Shown piece after piece: positions 60,462-64,000 of a stretch of DNA of 64,000 nt (within the stretch, counting starts at the first letter, position 1; every line of letters starts with the position of its first letter). The notes under the pieces are model-generated. The model was not told the origin of the DNA. It made no database searches and saw only the letters and a program-made list of their open reading frames with translations. The translations under genes and the position numbers were made by a program. Source of the DNA: Planctomycetota bacterium. GTDB taxonomy: Bacteria > Planctomycetota > Planctomycetia > Pirellulales > Pirellulaceae. Location of the stretch: assembly GCA_014238905.1 (NCBI GenBank), contig JABAAE010000013.1, positions 124,001 through 188,000 on the forward strand, written 5' to 3'.

Positions 60462-62360
60462 TCAACGCAGGATCGTTTGATTGGTCATTAATTCGATGAT
60501 CTGATCTGCACATTCACTCACCGTTTGTCGCTGGGTATCTAACTTCAAATCGGGTTGGTCAGGCGATTCGTAGGCAACGGTCATCACATCCCGATCAGCG
60601 TTTCGCCTCGCGATTTCGGCGTCCGGAGGATCCAAATGAACAACCAAAAACGGGTGCTCTGTAAATGACGAGGCGGCTTTGCCGCGAACCGTTGAACTGG
60701 GAGCGACAATCGACAAGATCGCAATCAATCCGGATTGATTGACAATTTTCGCGATCTCAGTGGCTCTGCGAAGATTTTCACTTCGCCCTTCCATCGAATA
60801 GTCAAGGTCCTTGCTGATGCCACGTCTCAAAACGGGGCCATCGAGTACCAAGGAACTGTATCCTGCTGCAAACAGTTTTCTTTCGAGTGTCCGGGCGAGA
60901 CTCGTTTTCCCGGATCCCGGTTTTCCAGTCAGAAGCAAAGTCGCTGGAGTTTGCGCGAGTCTTTGAGCTCTTTCTTGAGGGGTAACGGATTCGATGTCCT
61001 CGGTTGAGTTGGACTCGACCTCGAGGTCATCCCAATAATCGGTTCGGTTGTCGCTGGTATTGCGCTGAAGGATCATTCCAGCGGCAACCGTTACATTAGA
61101 AATTCGGTCGACAACGATAAACGAACCGGTTGCTCGATTGCGGCGGTAGCCGTCAAAAAACAGGGGGGCTGTCGTAGAAACATGACAACGTCCAATACCA
61201 TTGAGTTCAAGTTTGGCTGCTTCCTGGCGATGAAGTGTGTTGACATCAATTTGGTATCGAAGCCGATTGACGATACCCGAAACAACATGTGTCGAATGCT
61301 TAAAGTAATATTCTTTTCCTGGTACCAGCGGCTCTTCGTCCATCCACACAATGGCGGCGTCGAAGTGCTGATCCGTTTTCGGTACATTACCGGGACGCAC
61401 AATCATGTCTCCTCGGCTGATATCGATTTCATCTTCCAGTGTGAGGGTCACTGATTGTGGAGTAAACGCCTCATCGAGTTCGCCATCCTGTGTGACAATC
61501 GATTGAATGCGGCTTTTCTTTTTGGAGGGGAGGGCCATGATCTCGTCCCCCTTGCGAATAATTCCCGAGGCAATCGTGCCACAAAACCCTCGGAAATCCA
61601 GGTGGGGACGATTAACGAGTTGGACCGGAAAACGGAAGTCTTCCATGTTTCGGTCGGAGCCGATGTAAATGTTTTCCAGGAAGTTCATCAACGTAGAACC
61701 CTGAAACCACGGCATATTGTTTCCCGCGTCAACAATGTTGTCACCCTTGAGTGCCGATATTGGCAAAAAGTGAAGGTCTGGTATGTCCAATCTGGCTGCG
61801 AAGTCCCTGTAATCAGCCTGGATTTCTTCGAATCGTTCCTCGCTGAAGTCAACCAGGTCCATCTTGTTAATCGCCACCAGAACATGTTTGATGCCAAGTA
61901 GGGTCACAATGAAACTGTGGCGTTTAGTCTGGGTCAGTACACCGTGCCGCGCGTCGATCAATATCACGGCGAGATCAGCGGTAGATGCACCGGTGGCCAT
62001 ATTCCGGGTGTATTGTTCATGACCGGGCGTATCGGCGATGATGAACTTCCGCTTGTTGGTGGAAAAATATCGGTAGGCGACATCAATAGTAATTCCCTGT
62101 TCACGCTCCTCGGTTAATCCATCAGTAAAAAGCGCCGGGTCAAAGCTTCCTCCGGTGGTCCCTTGGTTGATGGAATCCTTTTCAATCGCCGCCAGTTGGT
62201 CCTCAAACATTAGCTTTGCGTCGTAAAAAAGTCTCCCAATCAGGGTGCTTTTTCCATCGTCTACGCTTCCGCACGTCAAGAGACGCAGCAACTCTTTTTG
62301 TTCGTGCTGCTTGAGGTAAGCATCGATATCGCTCTTAATCAAATTCGATTGATGTGACAT
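60462..62360 (-). CDS. cysNC: Sulfate adenylyltransferase subunit 1 fused to an APS-kinase-like domain
   Basis: Start placed at the ATG at 62360 (MSHQSNLIKSDIDAYLKQHE), the usual CysN start; 632 residues. Residues 1-450 are a translation-factor-like GTPase: GSVDDGKST, DTPGHEQYTRNMATGAS and NKMD. It drives ATP sulfurylase with CysD. Residues about 465-632 are the CysC fold with P-loop GKPGSGKTS (479-487). The APS kinase motifs are eroded: DGDNVRHGL is DGPVLRRGI, SPFRxxR is APSSTVRGK, and the KGLYxxAR...FTGID segment is missing. PAPS formation is therefore doubtful, which agrees with the APS-type CysH at 14 kb. Confidence 0.92.
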   Translation of the reverse strand: MSHQSNLIKSDIDAYLKQHEQKELLRLLTCGSVDDGKSTLIGRLFYDAKLMFEDQLAAIEKDSINQGTTGGSFDPALFTDGLTEEREQGITIDVAYRYFSTNKRKFIIADTPGHEQYTRNMATGASTADLAVILIDARHGVLTQTKRHSFIVTLLGIKHVLVAINKMDLVDFSEERFEEIQADYRDFAARLDIPDLHFLPISALKGDNIVDAGNNMPWFQGSTLMNFLENIYIGSDRNMEDFRFPVQLVNRPHLDFRGFCGTIASGIIRKGDEIMALPSKKKSRIQSIVTQDGELDEAFTPQSVTLTLEDEIDISRGDMIVRPGNVPKTDQHFDAAIVWMDEEPLVPGKEYYFKHSTHVVSGIVNRLRYQIDVNTLHRQEAAKLELNGIGRCHVSTTAPLFFDGYRRNRATGSFIVVDRISNVTVAAGMILQRNTSDNRTDYWDDLEVESNSTEDIESVTPQERAQRLAQTPATLLLTGKPGSGKTSLARTLERKLFAAGYSSLVLDGPVLRRGISKDLDYSMEGRSENLRRATEIAKIVNQSGLIAILSIVAPSSTVRGKAASSFTEHPFLVVHLDPPDAEIARRNADRDVMTVAYESPDQPDLKLDTQRQTVSECADQIIELMTNQTILR

Positions 62361-62456
62361 TCGTTTTTCTATTGGAATTCGAGTGATGGATTGGGTCGGG
62401 CAAAGCGACGGACTGTCTTTGCAGGTTAGGGGGATCCCTTGGCAATTCATCCCAAC

Positions 62457-63368
62457 CTAAAAATACCCACGTTCTTTCTTCTTTTGCATGCCCGCACCCC
62501 CTTCATCCTGATCGATTTTTCTTCCCTGGCGTTCAGAAGTGGTGGTTAATAACATCTCTTGAATGATTTCCGGCAACGTCTTGGCGGGAGACTCGACTGC
62601 ACCGGTCAGCGGGTAGCAGCCCAATGTGCGGAATCGAACGTTCTTGATGGTCGGTTTTTCGCCTGGCTTCAATCGTAGTCGATCATCATCGACCATGATG
62701 TCGACACCGTCGCGTTCGACGACCGGCCTTGGTGCTGAATAATAGAGGGGCACAATGGGGATTTTTTCGAGATGGATATATTGCCAGACATCCAGTTCCG
62801 TCCAATTTGACAATGGAAAAACTCGGATGCTTTCGCCGGGATTGACCCGAGCGTTATAGAGGCTCCACAGTTCCGGCCGTTGATTCTTGGGATCCCAGCG
62901 ATGGAATTTGTCGCGAAAAGAATAAACTCTCTCCTTCGCCCTTGATTTTTCTTCATCCCGACGAGCCCCACCGAAAGCCGCATCGAAGCGATGCAAATCC
63001 AACGCCATTTTGAGGGCATCTGTTTTCATTAATTCAGTATGTTTTTCACTGTTTTCCAAAGGATCCAAGCCGTGTTTTTGCCCCTCTTTATTGATGAATG
63101 TCAAAACCTCAAGCCCCAACTCCTTCTTGGCATAGTCTTCGCGAAAGTCGTACATGTCTTGGAATTTCCAAGTCGTGTCTACATGTAGCAATGGAAACGG
63201 TGGCTTGCCAGGATAAAAGGCCTTCATGGCCAGGTGGACCATGACCGAGGAATCTTTACCGACGGAATACAACATGACGGGGTTGGAGAACTCGGCGGCA
63301 ACCTCCCGGATAATATGGATGCTTTCCGATTCAAGCTGTTTCAAGTGGGTGAGACGATAGGAGGTCAT
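62457..63368 (-). CDS. cysD: Sulfate adenylyltransferase subunit 2
   Basis: 303 residues. Forms APS from sulfate and ATP together with CysN. The ATP-pyrophosphatase motif is LYSVGKDSSVMVHL. Further conserved segments are HVDTTWKFQDMYDFRE, FGGARRDEEKSRAKERVYSF and FPLSNWTELDVWQYI; the C-terminal RQGRKIDQDEGGAGMQKKK is typical. First gene of the cysD-cysNC unit. Confidence 0.97.
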   Translation of the reverse strand: MTSYRLTHLKQLESESIHIIREVAAEFSNPVMLYSVGKDSSVMVHLAMKAFYPGKPPFPLLHVDTTWKFQDMYDFREDYAKKELGLEVLTFINKEGQKHGLDPLENSEKHTELMKTDALKMALDLHRFDAAFGGARRDEEKSRAKERVYSFRDKFHRWDPKNQRPELWSLYNARVNPGESIRVFPLSNWTELDVWQYIHLEKIPIVPLYYSAPRPVVERDGVDIMVDDDRLRLKPGEKPTIKNVRFRTLGCYPLTGAVESPAKTLPEIIQEMLLTTTSERQGRKIDQDEGGAGMQKKKERGYF

Positions 63369-64000
63369 GGAGTGTTTGCCTTACCTGTTGAGAGCCGAAA
63401 AAGGGTGGTTTTTGATGAAGACCGGGGGACTTGTCGCGGGGATTATCTTGCTGTTGTCCTATGACAGTATAGGTTTAGAGCAATTCTGGGTGAATGCTCG
63501 GCTTACCATATCTTGAATGCTTTTTAGAATTATCGGGCAACGTTGGAATGGAAATCATGTCATTCGTCAATTCCCTGCCGTTTTTTTCGACTGAATTCGG
63601 CAAATGATCCCATTTTGATCCTGATTTCAGCTTCAGGCAGCGGAAGCCTGTTGGCTGGCCATTGGGTCCTCCCGGTGGTGACGTTTCCTCTTGGGGTGAA
63701 ATGGCATCCCAGCAAATCGAACCGGTCAGAGTCCGCCGGTCCTCGCGTTATGCACGGCTTTGTTTGAGAAAATTGATCCGAATCGGATTCAATCTCTATC
63801 GAGTTTGGAATCGCCCAATCCGATCCGTTGGGTGAATGGGTTATCGACTGCAACGGCGAGGCAAAGCCGATGAACTGGGTGTCAGGTTAACTGCTGTTGG
63901 GAAAAACTGAGCCCGGAAATGATGGTCATCGACAGATCCATTCGAAGTGCCATAGGAACTCCGCTATCAGCACCGCAGTGTTTTGTTGATGCTCTCTCGA
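63369..64000. other. Region upstream of cysD, no gene seen
   Basis: 632 bp to the window edge. It should carry the cysD promoter, but I cannot point to one with confidence. Frames of 74-97 codons exist on both strands and look like chance. A gene may begin beyond the right edge. Confidence 0.35.

Noticed and set aside
63560..63853. 97-codon minus-strand frame near the right edge
   Set aside because: No recognisable features or ribosome site; probably chance.
1..64000. Search for tRNA, rRNA, CRISPR, transposase or prophage genes
   Set aside because: No T-loop-like tRNA arm, spacer-repeat pattern, inverted terminal repeats with a transposase, or phage protein was recognised; a covariance-model scan could still find a small RNA.

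Overview
The window is a bacterial chromosome segment from a planctomycete, most likely of the Pirellulaceae/Rhodopirellula kind. The evidence is two DUF1501 proteins with Tat signals, two large PSCyt1/DUF1549/DUF1553 proteins with CxxCH motifs, an RseP with extra PDZ domains, a TatC with a very large periplasmic insertion, and long exported proteins of planctomycete type. I saw no rRNA, tRNA, CRISPR array, transposase or phage gene. Most genes are housekeeping or lineage-typical genes, and many sit alone with gaps of 100-600 bp.

Layout: 1-2631, partial MFS/acyltransferase/AMP-binding fusion (Aas-like), minus strand. 2977-7719, DUF1501 plus PSCyt1-DUF1549-DUF1553 pair. 8024-11841, dxr-rseP-rrf2 run. 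12276-14318, ftsH. 14463-15239, Fe-S APS reductase (cysH). 15797-15946, small membrane protein. 16313-18761, FGE-like protein and astD. 19136-20476, second DUF1501 protein. 20883-24109, a compact sulfur/persulfide operon: ArsR-type repressor, membrane rhodanese, TSUP permease, and a persulfide dioxygenase-rhodanese fusion. 24554-29054, sugar isomerase, hemA-hemX, and a receiver-less sigma-54 activator. 29674-32550, a large exported protein with two receiver-like folds. 32704-38308, argH, crotonase, a tungsten-type aldehyde oxidoreductase, a lipoprotein and a membrane protein. 38515-43487, hydrolase, nth and an orphan PSCyt1 protein. 44020-48865, tatC and a BamA that is split into two genes. 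49080-57710, lysA, thioesterase, small proteins, HDOD-GGDEF, MFS, and a PLC-like/DUF4332 fusion. 58100-60330, ABC exporter pair. 60462-63368, cysNC and cysD.

How they fit together: sulfate assimilation is divided between cysD-cysNC (60-63 kb) and cysH (14 kb). CysH carries the cysteine set of an APS reductase, which does not need PAPS, and the APS kinase half of CysNC lacks usual substrate-binding motifs. The two facts agree. TatC, the Tat-dependent DUF1501 proteins, split BamA, RseP and FtsH together describe the export and quality-control side of an unusual cell envelope.

The most striking non-genic feature is a scatter of about eleven short tandem repeat arrays (units mostly 14-17 bp, six of exactly 15 bp, each array with its own sequence). 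They cluster in intergenic gaps and at gene ends, and a few expand into coding sequence as peptide repeats.
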